In this document: positions 41,830-50,089 of the stretch, piece by piece
How positions within the stretch are numbered: the first letter of the stretch is position 1
Layout: each line of letters opens with the position of its first letter
NCBI RefSeq assembly: GCF_030010625.1
Contig: NZ_JASCXN010000020.1
Location: 1-64,000 of the forward strand
From: Streptomyces sp. CC208A
GTDB lineage: Bacteria; Actinomycetota; Actinomycetes; Streptomycetales; Streptomycetaceae
Direction of reading: 5' to 3'
Length of the DNA stretch: 64,000 nt
Notes under the pieces: model-generated
What the model was told of the DNA's origin: nothing
The model's database searches: none
What the model saw: the letters and a program-made list of their open reading frames with translations, nothing else
Made by a program: the position numbers and the translations under genes

Positions 41830-42503
41830 GCGGCCGGTGTCGTGCCCGCCAGTGCGCGGACGTCGCGGGTCAGGTGGGGCTGGTCCGTGTAGCCGGCACG
41901 GGCGGCGGCCTCGGCGGGCGGGAGTCCGGCCCTCAGGAGGGCGAGGGCGTGCTGGAGGCGGAGGATCCGGGCCAGGGTCCTGGGGCCGTAGCCGAAGGCG
42001 TCCAGGGAGAGCCGGTGGAGGCGGCGGACGCCGAGCCCGAGGGCGTCGGCGGTCTCGGCGACGGGGCGGCCCGCGCGGAGCCGGGCGGCGACCGCGCGGG
42101 GCAGCGGGTCGGCCGGTCCGGCGTCGGCGGCGCGGCGGAGCGCGTACGCCTCCAGGGCGGCGGCCGGGTCGGGGGCGGTGCCGATCCGCCCGGCGAGGCG
42201 GCGGGCCGGGGCGGCGCCCCACAGGTCGGCGAGGTCCACCCGGCGGTCGCGCAGCTCGCGGGCCGGGACGCCGAGGAGGCGCGGGGCGTCACCGGGGGCG
42301 AAACGCAGGCCGGCGTAGCGGGCCACGGCCGTCTCCGGGCGGTACGCGCGCGTGTCGGCGCCCGCGACGAGGAGGCGGCCGTCGGCCCAGATCAGGTCCA
42401 TGCAGCCGTCGGGGACGACGAGGGCGTCGGAGACCACGGGGGCCGGTGCCGTCCGGGTCCACAGGACGGCACCGTCGAGCCGGGCGGGACGCTCCTCGTA
42501 CAC
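41781..42503 (-). CDS. AraC family transcriptional regulator
   Basis: A regulator of 240 aa. The N-terminal half resembles DUF6597-type AraC proteins (VVPDGCMDLIWADGRLLVAG), and the C-terminal AraC HTH reads PVAETADALGLGVRRLHRLS, then FGYGPRTLARILRLQHALAL and AARAGYTDQPHLTRDVRALA. The GTG at 42503 follows GGGAG; longer frames are antisense-like. Overlap with the VOC gene's 3' end suggests the pair is ancient or co-evolved. The target is unknown. Confidence 0.85.
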   Translation of the reverse strand: MYEERPARLDGAVLWTRTAPAPVVSDALVVPDGCMDLIWADGRLLVAGADTRAYRPETAVARYAGLRFAPGDAPRLLGVPARELRDRRVDLADLWGAAPARRLAGRIGTAPDPAAALEAYALRRAADAGPADPLPRAVAARLRAGRPVAETADALGLGVRRLHRLSLDAFGYGPRTLARILRLQHALALLRAGLPPAEAAARAGYTDQPHLTRDVRALAGTTPAAYARVAAGTSANSETP

Positions 42504-42547
42504 CGACTCCCCCGGCCTCTTCGGTACTTCGCCGGCCCCCGGCCCCC

Positions 42548-43672
42548 TCAGTCCTTCTCCCAGCCCGTGTGGAGGCGGGCCTTCACGTCGTCCGGGGGGA
42601 GGAACTTGGACCAGCGTTCGGGGAACTCGGAGGGCATGTCGGGGTCGTCCTCGTCGACGTCGTCGGCCTCCGCGCGGATGCGGGCGACGAGTTCGGCTGC
42701 CTGGGCGGCGCGGGCGCGTTCGTTGGCCTCGCGGGCGGCGGCGGTGGCCACGGAGGGCCAGACGCGGTCGATGGCGGCGTTGACCGCCGCGCCGACCAGG
42801 ACCGCGAAGGCGGAGACACCGATCCACAGGAGGATGGCGATGGGGGCGGCCAGGGAGCCGTAGATCGTGGGGCCCTCGACCTGGCTCGTCAGGTAGATCC
42901 GCAGCAGGAAGCTGCCGAGCACCCACATCGCGAGGGCGACGAGCGCGCCCGGGATGTCCTCGATCCACGGGGATCTGACGGGGACGGAGACGTGGTAGAG
43001 AGTGGTGAGGAAGGCGATGGAGAGCAGGATGACGGCCGGCCAGTAGAGGACGGCGACGAGGTCGGTGCCCCAGGTGACGAGTTCGACGACCCGGTCGGGG
43101 CCGACGACGGCGAGGGGCAGCACCACCGCTCCGATGACCAGCGCCACGATGTAGAGGAGGAAGGCGAGGAGCCGGGTCTTGACGATGCCGCGGTGGCCGT
43201 CGAGGCCGTACATGACGGTGATGGTGTCGATGAAGACGTTCACCGCGCGGGAGCCGGACCACAGGGCGATGGCGAAGCCGAGCGAGATCAGCTCGGGCCG
43301 TTTCGCCTGGGTGATGTCGTCGAGGATGGGCTGCGCGATCTCGCGGACGCCCCGGTCGGAGAGGACCGTGCCGGCGGCGCGGAGGATGTTCTCCTCGATG
43401 CTGGCGACGGTGTCGGTGTTGGTCCACTCGTCGGCGTAGCCGAGGAGGGCGATGAGACCGAGCAGCAGGGGTGGCAGGGACAGCAGGGTGAAGAAGGCGG
43501 CCTCGGCGGCGAGGCCGAGGACCCGGTACTCGATGCACGAGTTGACGGTGTCCTTGAGGAGCAGCCAGACCATCTTCCGCTTGGAGACGTTGCGGTAGAG
43601 GACGCGGGCCCGGTGCAGCCTGCTCCAGGGGCGCCGCTCCGGCTGGTCGGGTGTTTCGCTTGCTGCCTGCAC
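42548..43672 (-). CDS. YihY/virulence factor BrkB family membrane protein
   Basis: A 374-aa inner-membrane protein. Six transmembrane helices follow a basic N-terminus, with the family signature AAEAAFFTLLSLPPLLLGLI and later ALWSGSRAVNVFIDTITVMY and IYGSLAAPIAILLWIGVSAF. The soluble C-terminal tail is acidic (ADDVDEDDPDMPSEFPE). The family was once called ribonuclease BN, but the true role is unresolved. It diverges from aidB; only 17 bases separate the two starts, so their promoters overlap coding sequence. Confidence 0.9.
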   Translation of the reverse strand: MQAASETPDQPERRPWSRLHRARVLYRNVSKRKMVWLLLKDTVNSCIEYRVLGLAAEAAFFTLLSLPPLLLGLIALLGYADEWTNTDTVASIEENILRAAGTVLSDRGVREIAQPILDDITQAKRPELISLGFAIALWSGSRAVNVFIDTITVMYGLDGHRGIVKTRLLAFLLYIVALVIGAVVLPLAVVGPDRVVELVTWGTDLVAVLYWPAVILLSIAFLTTLYHVSVPVRSPWIEDIPGALVALAMWVLGSFLLRIYLTSQVEGPTIYGSLAAPIAILLWIGVSAFAVLVGAAVNAAIDRVWPSVATAAAREANERARAAQAAELVARIRAEADDVDEDDPDMPSEFPERWSKFLPPDDVKARLHTGWEKD

Positions 43673-43689
43673 CTGCTTACCGTATCTGC

Positions 43690-45327
43690 ATGACAGCGGG
43701 CTCCCACACCGTGGCCAACCAGCCTCCGCCCCTGGTGGGGTACGACGTCTTCGGCTGCGACCGGGCGCTCTCGGAGGCGGTCGCCCGCCATCTGCCCGGG
43801 GAGCTGCTCGACCCGGTCCGCGAGGAGCTGACGGCGCTCGGCCGGGCGACGGGTTCGGAGCAGGTGCGGGAGTGGGGCGAGCAGGCGAACGCCTTTCCGC
43901 CGCGGCTGCGGACCCACGACCGGTACGGGCGGCGGATCGACGAGGTGGAGTTCCATCCGGCGTGGCACCGGCTGCTCGGCAAGTCGGTGGCGGCGGGGCT
44001 GACGGACGCGTGGGGGCGGCCGGGCGGGCACGTGCGGCGCGCGGCCGGTTTCCTGGTGGCCACCCAGGCGGAGGCCGGGCACGGCTGTCCGGTGTCGATG
44101 ACGCACGCGGCGGTGCCGGCGCTGCGGGCCGAGCCGGAGGTGGCGGAGGTCTGGGAGCCGCTGGCGGCCTCCCGCTTGTACGAGCGCGAGCTGCGGCCGG
44201 CCGCCGGAAAGGCGGGCGTGCTCCTCGGGATGGGGCTGACGGAGAAGCAGGGCGGCAGCGACCTGCGGACGGTCACGACGTCCGCGCGGCCGCTGGCGGC
44301 GGCGGGCGAGTACGTCCTGACCGGGCACAAGTGGTTCTGTTCGGCGCCGATGTCGGACGCCTTCCTGGTGCTCGCCCGGGCGCCCGGCGGCCTCACCTGC
44401 TTCCTGGTGCCGCGGGTGCTGAACGACGGCTCCCGCAACGCCTTCGCGCTCCAGCGGCTCAAGGACAAGCTCGGCAACCGGTCGAACGCCTCGGCGGAGG
44501 TGGAGTTCGACGGCACGACGTGGGCGCGCCGGATCGGCGAGGAGGGGCGCGGCCTTCGGACGGTGATGGGGATGGTGGCGGCGACCCGGCTGGACTGCGT
44601 CCTCGGCTCTGCGGCGCTGATGCGGCAGGCGGTGGCGCAGGCCGTGCACCACGCCGCGTACCGCTCGGCCTTCGGCGGTCCCCTCGTCGACAAGCCGCTG
44701 ATGCGGAACGTGCTCGCCGACCTGGCGGTGGAGTCGGAGGCGGCGACCGTCCTCGGGATGCGGCTTGCGGCGGCGTACGACTCCGGTACGGAACGGGACC
44801 TGGCGCTGCTGCGGATCGCGGTGCCGGCGGCGAAGTACTGGGTGACGAAGCGGTGCGTGCCGGTGGTGGCGGAGGCCCTGGAGTGCCTGGGCGGGAACGG
44901 GTACGTGGAGGAGTCCGGGCTGCCTCGGCTGCTGCGGGAGTCGCCGCTGAACTCGGTGTGGGAGGGCGCCGGGAACATCCAGGCGCTGGACGTGCTGCGG
45001 GCGCTGCGGACGGAGCCGGCGGCCCTTGACGCGTATCTGCGGGAGGTCGGGGAGGCGCGGGGCGCGGACCCGCGGCTCGACCGGGCGATCCGCGGGCTGC
45101 TCGCCGAGCTGGCCGACCTGGAGGGGATCGAGGCGCGGGCCCGGCGGCTCGCGGAGCGGATGGCGCTGGTCCTCCAGGGGGCGCTGCTGGTGCGCTGGGC
45201 GCCGCCTGAGGTCGCGGACGCGTTCTGCGCGGGGCGGCTCGGCGGGGAGGCGGGCGCGGCCTTCGGCACGCTGCCGCACTCACTGGACCTGCGCGCGGTG
45301 GTGGAACGGGCCCGGCCCGCGGCGTGA
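43690..45327 (+). CDS. aidB: AidB-like acyl-CoA dehydrogenase (alkylation response)
   Basis: Flavoprotein of 545 aa closely resembling E. coli AidB along its length: GLTEKQGGSD, GHKWFCSAPMSDAFLVLA, RLKDKLGNRSNAS, and the C-terminal EALECLGGNGYVEESGLPRL, with the conserved NSVWEGAGN. AidB is a DNA-binding acyl-CoA dehydrogenase-like protein of the adaptive alkylation response. An ada-alkA gene lies 4 kb upstream. The 3' end of the gene is duplicated in tandem just downstream. Confidence 0.93.
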   Translation: MTAGSHTVANQPPPLVGYDVFGCDRALSEAVARHLPGELLDPVREELTALGRATGSEQVREWGEQANAFPPRLRTHDRYGRRIDEVEFHPAWHRLLGKSVAAGLTDAWGRPGGHVRRAAGFLVATQAEAGHGCPVSMTHAAVPALRAEPEVAEVWEPLAASRLYERELRPAAGKAGVLLGMGLTEKQGGSDLRTVTTSARPLAAAGEYVLTGHKWFCSAPMSDAFLVLARAPGGLTCFLVPRVLNDGSRNAFALQRLKDKLGNRSNASAEVEFDGTTWARRIGEEGRGLRTVMGMVAATRLDCVLGSAALMRQAVAQAVHHAAYRSAFGGPLVDKPLMRNVLADLAVESEAATVLGMRLAAAYDSGTERDLALLRIAVPAAKYWVTKRCVPVVAEALECLGGNGYVEESGLPRLLRESPLNSVWEGAGNIQALDVLRALRTEPAALDAYLREVGEARGADPRLDRAIRGLLAELADLEGIEARARRLAERMALVLQGALLVRWAPPEVADAFCAGRLGGEAGAAFGTLPHSLDLRAVVERARPAA

Positions 45328-45452
45328 GGACGCGGGCGGGCGGGACGGCGGGGAGGCGGGCGCGGGCTTCCGCATGCCGCCGCCCACTCCGGATCTGCGC
45401 GCGGTGGTAGAGCGGTGCCGACCCGCCGCGTGAGGACGCGGGCGGGCGGGAC
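45241..45452. repeat. 106-bp imperfect tandem duplication of aidB 3' end
   Basis: Bases 45241-45346 (the last 29 codons of aidB plus 19 bases after the stop) align without gaps to 45347-45452. Differences are mostly mid-segment, while the ends match. The second copy, read in its own frame, still encodes a similar tail (DLRAVVERCRPAA then TGA). Confidence 0.85.
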
Positions 45453-45827
45453 GGCGGTGGCGGGGGCCGCCGGAGGTCTGGCCGCGCGTACCAGGGGTGG
45501 GCCGGGCGTCCCACGGGGGTGGGGCGGGGGGCCGGCACGCGCGGAAGGCGGGGGTGGTGCTGCGCCGACACGGCACCACCGCCCGCCGTCACCACCCTCA
45601 CCCAGGGGGGCGGGACGGGGCCAGAGTTGCAAAGGGTTGCAGGATTACCCGAACCGGGCTCCACGGAGGGCTCCGGGACGGCACGATGGACCCGCGACAC
45701 CGCGACACCGCACGCCGCGGCCGGGGACGATCCCCCGAACGGGGCCGTACGGCGCTCATGAGACTCCGGTCATCCGCCCGGACATCTGCAGAACCGATAC
45801 AGCACACCGGGTGGCGGGGAGGAACCG
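45453..45827. other. Gap before the GAF regulator
   Basis: No credible gene. A third partial echo of the aidB 3' repeat begins it, followed by GC-rich sequence with GGTGG and CACCACC tracts. The promoter of the GAF-domain gene must lie in its right half. Confidence 0.45.
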
Positions 45828-47120
45828 ATGAACAACACACGGCTCGACATGAAACGGCTGTCCACCATGGACGCCGTTCAGGCGGCCCGTCTCCTGCACC
45901 GCGTCCGCGAGGAGACCCTGGCGGGGCGGACGCCGCCGATCGCCCCCCGCCCCGAGATCGACGCCTCCTGGCGGCGGATGGCCCGGCTCGGCCTCGACCC
46001 CGACCAGGGCACCAGCAGCGTGCTGCTGCGCCGCGACGAGCTGGAGCACCGGCGGCGCTCCACCCTGCTCGCCGAGGTGATGCAGACCCTCAGCTCCGGC
46101 CTCGCCGGGATCGCCGACGCCTCGCTCCAGATCATGGTGGTCACCGACGAGCACGGCCGGGTGCTGTGGCGGGAGGGCCACCGCGGGGTGATGCGGCAGG
46201 CGAACGGGATCTGCCTGGAGGAGGGGGCGGCCTGGACGGAGCACGCCACCGGCACCAACGCGGTCGGCACCGCGCTCGCCACCCGGCAGGCGGTGCAGGT
46301 CCACTCCGCCGAGCACTACGTGCACACGCTGCACAACTGGACCTGCGCGGCGGCGCCCGTCCACGACCCCCGGGACGGGCGGCTGCTCGGCGTCCTGGAC
46401 GTGAGCGGCCCGGCCTCCACCTTCCACCCCTCGATGCTGGCGCTCGTCGGCTCGGTCGCCCGGCTCGCCGAGGCCGAGCTGCGCGAGCGGCACCGGGGCT
46501 CGGTCGAGCGGCTGCGGGCGGTGGCCGCGCCGATCCTGTGCCGGGTGGGCGGGCGGGCCGTCGCCGTGGACGTCCACGGCTGGACGGCGGCGGTGACGGG
46601 GCTCGCGCCGATGGACCGGATCGCGCTGCCGAAGGGGCTGGGCGCCGGCCGGGTGTGGCTGCCGTCGCTGGGCCTGTGCACGGTGGAGCCGCTGCCCGGC
46701 GGCTGGCTGCTGCGGGTCGAGGAGGACACCGCGCCGGCCGGTACGGAGTCGGGGGCGGCGAGCCGGGTGGTGCTGGACCTGAGACGGCCGCGCCGCTGGA
46801 CGGTGGCGGTCTCGGGGGCGGCGGGGAGCTGGCAGCAGGAGCTGAGCCCGCGCCACGCGGAGCTGCTCTATCTGCTCGCGCTGCACCCGGATGGGCGGAC
46901 GGCGGCCGATCTGGCGGAGGACGTGTTCGGGGACCGGACGAGGACGGTGACGGTCCGGGCCGAGATGTCCCGGGTGCGCCGCACCCTCGCGGGGGTCCTC
47001 GCCCACCGCCCGTACCGCTTCCGCGAGGAGATCGCGGTGGAGGTGCGGCGCCCGGAGGACCCGGCCGACCTCCTGCCCCACTCGGCGGCCCCGGCGATCC
47101 GGGCGGGCAGCCGGGTCTGA
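45828..47120 (+). CDS. GAF-domain helix-turn-helix regulator
   Basis: A protein of 430 aa. After a short helical start (DAVQAARLLHRVREETLAG, DASWRRMARLGLDPDQ), a GAF sensor domain covers about 90-230 (LQIMVVTDEHGRVLWREGH, ICLEEGAAWTEHATGTNAVG), as in AcoR-like regulators. The C-terminal region has a winged-helix-like DNA-binding fold (ELLYLLALHPDGRTAADLAE, VTVRAEMSRVRRTLAGVLA). No AAA+ domain is present. The ATG at 45828 follows GGAGGAACCG. The effector and target are unknown. Confidence 0.82.
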   Translation: MNNTRLDMKRLSTMDAVQAARLLHRVREETLAGRTPPIAPRPEIDASWRRMARLGLDPDQGTSSVLLRRDELEHRRRSTLLAEVMQTLSSGLAGIADASLQIMVVTDEHGRVLWREGHRGVMRQANGICLEEGAAWTEHATGTNAVGTALATRQAVQVHSAEHYVHTLHNWTCAAAPVHDPRDGRLLGVLDVSGPASTFHPSMLALVGSVARLAEAELRERHRGSVERLRAVAAPILCRVGGRAVAVDVHGWTAAVTGLAPMDRIALPKGLGAGRVWLPSLGLCTVEPLPGGWLLRVEEDTAPAGTESGAASRVVLDLRRPRRWTVAVSGAAGSWQQELSPRHAELLYLLALHPDGRTAADLAEDVFGDRTRTVTVRAEMSRVRRTLAGVLAHRPYRFREEIAVEVRRPEDPADLLPHSAAPAIRAGSRV

Positions 47121-47172
47121 GGCGGAGCTGTCCACATGTTGGACAGCCCGTCCGGCGGGAGGGTTGGAGGGC

Positions 47173-47239
47173 CCGGGAGGACCGGAGGAGCCGGGAGGAC
47201 CGGAGGGCCCGGGAGGACCGGAGGGCCCAGGGGAACCGG
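47173..47239. repeat. 18-bp tandem repeat upstream of GNAT gene
   Basis: Three copies of an 18-bp unit CCGGGAGGACCGGAGGNN, with 9-bp internal periodicity, plus a partial fourth, within 110 bases before the GNAT start. The array contains ribosome-site-like GGAGG in each unit. Confidence 0.7.
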
Positions 47240-47282
47240 ACCGCTCTGGGAATCCCGCGCTCCGCATGATGCGATAGAAGGC

Positions 47283-47852
47283 ATGAGCATCACTCTCACC
47301 ACCTGGTCCCTGGAACAGACCTCGCCCGACGACCTGCGTCCGGCCCGAGCCCCCGAGGGCGGGGACGTCGTCGTCCGCCGGGCCGAGGTCCCGTCCGCCG
47401 AGTTCAGCCGCTTCCTCTACACCGCGGTCGGCGGTGACATCCACTGGGCCGACCGGCTGCCGCTCACGTACAAGCAGTGGAAGGAGATAGCGGAGAAGCC
47501 GGGCGCCGAGGTCTGGGTGGCGTACGACCGGGGGACGCCGGCCGGGTACGTGGAGTTCGACCCGCAGGAGGACGGGGTCGTCGAGATCGTCTACTTCGGC
47601 CTGATCCCCGCCTTCCGGGGCCGGGGCATCGGCGGCCACCTGCTCACCGAGGGCGTCCGGCGCGCCTGGGACCTGGCCGAGCGCTGGCCGGACCGGGAGC
47701 CGACGAAGCGGGTGTGGCTGCACACCTGCTCGCTCGACGGCCCGCACGCGATGGCCAACTACGAGCGCCGCGGTTTCCGCCTCTTCGACACCAAGGTGGA
47801 GACGGCCGAGGAGGGCGGGACGCCGGGGCCGTGGCCCGGCGCGCACGCCTGA
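47283..47852 (+). CDS. GNAT family N-acetyltransferase
   Basis: A 189-aa acetyl-CoA-dependent acetyltransferase. The core is VEIVYFGLIPAFRGRGIGGH, giving the RGRGIG pyrophosphate-binding loop (about 108-115), and ANYERRGFRLFDTK near the C-terminus. Substrate is not deducible. A strong terminator follows and separates it from the sulfur operon. Confidence 0.9.
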   Translation: MSITLTTWSLEQTSPDDLRPARAPEGGDVVVRRAEVPSAEFSRFLYTAVGGDIHWADRLPLTYKQWKEIAEKPGAEVWVAYDRGTPAGYVEFDPQEDGVVEIVYFGLIPAFRGRGIGGHLLTEGVRRAWDLAERWPDREPTKRVWLHTCSLDGPHAMANYERRGFRLFDTKVETAEEGGTPGPWPGAHA

Positions 47853-47871
47853 CCTCCCGTCGGTTCGCCGT

Positions 47872-47906
47872 GAAAGGGCCCTGATCGTCCCGATCAGGGC
47901 CCTTTC
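47872..47906 (+). terminator. Strong intrinsic terminator before the sulfur operon
   Basis: A 16-bp perfect stem (GAAAGGGCCCTGATCG with CGATCAGGGCCCTTTC) around a TCC loop, ending in TTTC. It ends the GNAT transcript and isolates the cys operon. Confidence 0.88.
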
Positions 47907-48005
47907 CGCGTGACCCAGACCACACTGTCTCGTGCTATGAGACTTTCCTGTCCACATAACGGACGTTGCTGGACTGGGTCCAAAGTCCCGTGACACGCTT
48001 CCGCC

Positions 48006-48089
48006 ATGCCTGGAACTGGAACTGCCTTGGTGAGTCGGCGGCACGTCGACCTCGGCCGCATGTCCAGCGCCATCTGTCCGGCGCGCTGA
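48006..48089 (+). CDS. RRHVDL-type leader peptide of the sulfur operon
   Basis: A 27-codon frame, ATG at 48006 to TGA at 48087-48089, containing SRRHVDLGRMSSAICPAR. The RRHVDLxR core with a late cysteine is the known actinobacterial leader-peptide pattern found ahead of sulfur genes, thought to sense cysteine supply during translation. It lies 126 bases before sir. I see no clear antiterminator pair between, so the mechanism is not shown here. Confidence 0.85.
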   Translation: MPGTGTALVSRRHVDLGRMSSAICPAR

Positions 48090-48215
48090 ACAAGCCAGCA
48101 CTGCCGCACATCCCTCCTGCCCGACCCCTGCTGCGCACCGCCGCGCCACTCTCTGTTCTGCGCGCGAGTGTGCAGGTCAGAGCCGCCCTCCCGCAGTCCC
48201 GAAGGACAAGACGCC

Positions 48216-49913
48216 ATGGCCGCCACCCCGGAAAACCCCACTCCCGCCGCCGCCCGCCGCAAGACCGGGCGCCACCGTGGCGAGGGCCAGTGGGCCGCGG
48301 GGCACTTCACCCCGCTGAACGGCAATGAGCAGTTCAAGAAGGACGACGACGGTCTCAATGTACGGACACGTATTGAGACGATCTACTCGAAGCGCGGGTT
48401 CGACTCCATCGACCCCAACGACCTGCGCGGACGCATGCGCTGGTGGGGTCTCTACACCCAGCGCCGGCAGGGCCTGGACGGCACCAAGACCGGTGTTCTG
48501 GAGCCGGAGGAGCTGGACGACGAGTTCTTCATGCTCCGCGTCCGCATCGACGGCGGCCGGCTGACCACCCGGCAGCTCCGGGTGATCGGCGAGATCTCGG
48601 AGGAGTTCGCCCGCGGCACCGCCGACATCACGGACCGGCAGAACGTCCAGTTCCACTGGATCCGCATCGAGGACGTCCCCGAGATCTGGAACCGCCTGGA
48701 GGCGGTCGGCCTCTCCACCACCGAGGCGTGCGGTGACACCCCGCGTGTCATCCTCGGCTCGCCGGTGGCCGGCATCGCCGCCGACGAGATCATCGACGGC
48801 ACCCCCGCCATCGACGAGATCCAGCGGCGGATCGTCGGCAACAAGGACTTCTCCAACCTGCCCCGCAAGTTCAAGTCCGCCGTCTCCGGCTCGCCGCTGC
48901 TCGACGTGGCGCACGAGATCAACGACATCTCCTTCGTCGGCGTCGTCCACCCGGAGCACGGCCCCGGCTTCGACGTCTGGGTCGGCGGCGGCCTCTCCAC
49001 CAACCCCAAGCTCGGCGTCCGCCTGGGCACCTGGGTCTCCCTGGACGAGGTTCCCGACGTCTACGAGGGCGTCATCTCGATCTTCCGCGACTACGGCTAC
49101 CGCCGGCTGCGCAACCGCGCCCGCCTGAAGTTCCTCGTCGCCGACTGGGGCGCGGAGAAGTTCCGCCAGGTCCTGGAGGACGAGTACCTGAAGCGGAAGC
49201 TGACCGACGGCCCCGCGCCCGCAGAGCCGGCCGGCCGCTGGCGCGACCACGTCGGCGTGCACCGCCAGAAGGACGGCAACTTCTACGTCGGCTTCGCCCC
49301 GCGCGTCGGCCGTGTGGACGGCCCCACCCTCACCAAGATCGCCGCGATCGCCGAGGCCCACGGCTCCGGCCGGGTCCGCACCACCGCCGAGCAGAAGATG
49401 CTCGTCCTCGACATCGAGGAGGCGCAGGTCGACTCGCTCGTCGCGGCCCTGGAGGCGCTGGACCTGCGGGTCACGCCGTCCCCGTTCCGGCGCGGCACGA
49501 TGGCCTGCACCGGCATCGAGTTCTGCAAGCTCGCCATCGTCGAGACGAAGGGCCGCGGCTCCTCGCTCATCGACGAACTGGAGCGCCGCCTCCCGGAGTT
49601 CGACGAGCCGCTGACGATCAACATCAACGGCTGCCCGAACGCCTGCGCCCGCATCCAGGTCGCGGACATCGGCCTCAAGGGCCAGCTGGTCCTGGACGAC
49701 GAGGGCAACCGCGTGGAGGGCTACCAGGTCCACCTCGGCGGTGCCCTCGGCCTGGAGGCCGGCTTCGGCCGCAAGGTCCGCGGCCTCAAGGTCACGGCGG
49801 CCGAACTGCCCGACTACGTCGAGCGGGTCCTCACCCGCTACCAGGCGGAGCGCGCCGACGGCGAGCGCTTCGCGGCCTGGGCGGCCAGGGCGTCCGAGGA
49901 GGCCCTGTCGTGA
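48216..49913 (+). CDS. sir: Ferredoxin-dependent sulfite (nitrite) reductase
   Basis: Siroheme- and [4Fe-4S]-dependent reductase of 565 aa that makes sulfide from sulfite for cysteine synthesis. The cluster/siroheme cysteines are CTGIEFC and CPNACA (about 431-481), inside the expected NINGCPNACARIQVADIGL. The ATG at 48216 follows AAGGA. It leads the cys operon; cbiX at the far end supplies siroheme iron. Nitrite reductase is the alternative, but cysteine genes argue for sulfite. Confidence 0.95.
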   Translation: MAATPENPTPAAARRKTGRHRGEGQWAAGHFTPLNGNEQFKKDDDGLNVRTRIETIYSKRGFDSIDPNDLRGRMRWWGLYTQRRQGLDGTKTGVLEPEELDDEFFMLRVRIDGGRLTTRQLRVIGEISEEFARGTADITDRQNVQFHWIRIEDVPEIWNRLEAVGLSTTEACGDTPRVILGSPVAGIAADEIIDGTPAIDEIQRRIVGNKDFSNLPRKFKSAVSGSPLLDVAHEINDISFVGVVHPEHGPGFDVWVGGGLSTNPKLGVRLGTWVSLDEVPDVYEGVISIFRDYGYRRLRNRARLKFLVADWGAEKFRQVLEDEYLKRKLTDGPAPAEPAGRWRDHVGVHRQKDGNFYVGFAPRVGRVDGPTLTKIAAIAEAHGSGRVRTTAEQKMLVLDIEEAQVDSLVAALEALDLRVTPSPFRRGTMACTGIEFCKLAIVETKGRGSSLIDELERRLPEFDEPLTININGCPNACARIQVADIGLKGQLVLDDEGNRVEGYQVHLGGALGLEAGFGRKVRGLKVTAAELPDYVERVLTRYQAERADGERFAAWAARASEEALS

Positions 49914-50089
49914 GCGAGCGCGCCGCGCCGTTCTTCTGCCCCTACTGCGGAGACGAGGACCTGCGCCCCAACGAGCAGGGTCACGGTGCCTGGGAATGCG
50001 CCGCGTGCAGCCGGGCCTTCCAGCTGAAGTTCCTGGGGCTGCTCGCCCCGGCGACTTCGGCCGACACCACGGGAGGGGAAGAAGCATGA
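49910..50089 (+). CDS. Small zinc-ribbon protein between sir and cysH
   Basis: A 59-aa protein with two CxxC knuckles (FFCPYCGDED and ECAACSRAFQL), a single zinc ribbon. The GTG at 49910 overlaps the sir stop (GTGA) and its own stop overlaps the cysH start (ATGA), so translation is coupled on both sides. The same small gene accompanies sir-cysH in Streptomyces, but its role is unknown to me; a redox or metal chaperone function for the iron-sulfur enzymes is a guess. Confidence 0.82.
   Translation: MSERAAPFFCPYCGDEDLRPNEQGHGAWECAACSRAFQLKFLGLLAPATSADTTGGEEA

Noticed and set aside
45026..45433. A 135-codon frame ending at the second aidB tail
   Set aside because: Most of it is out of frame with aidB and arginine-rich; only its last part makes sense as the duplicated tail.
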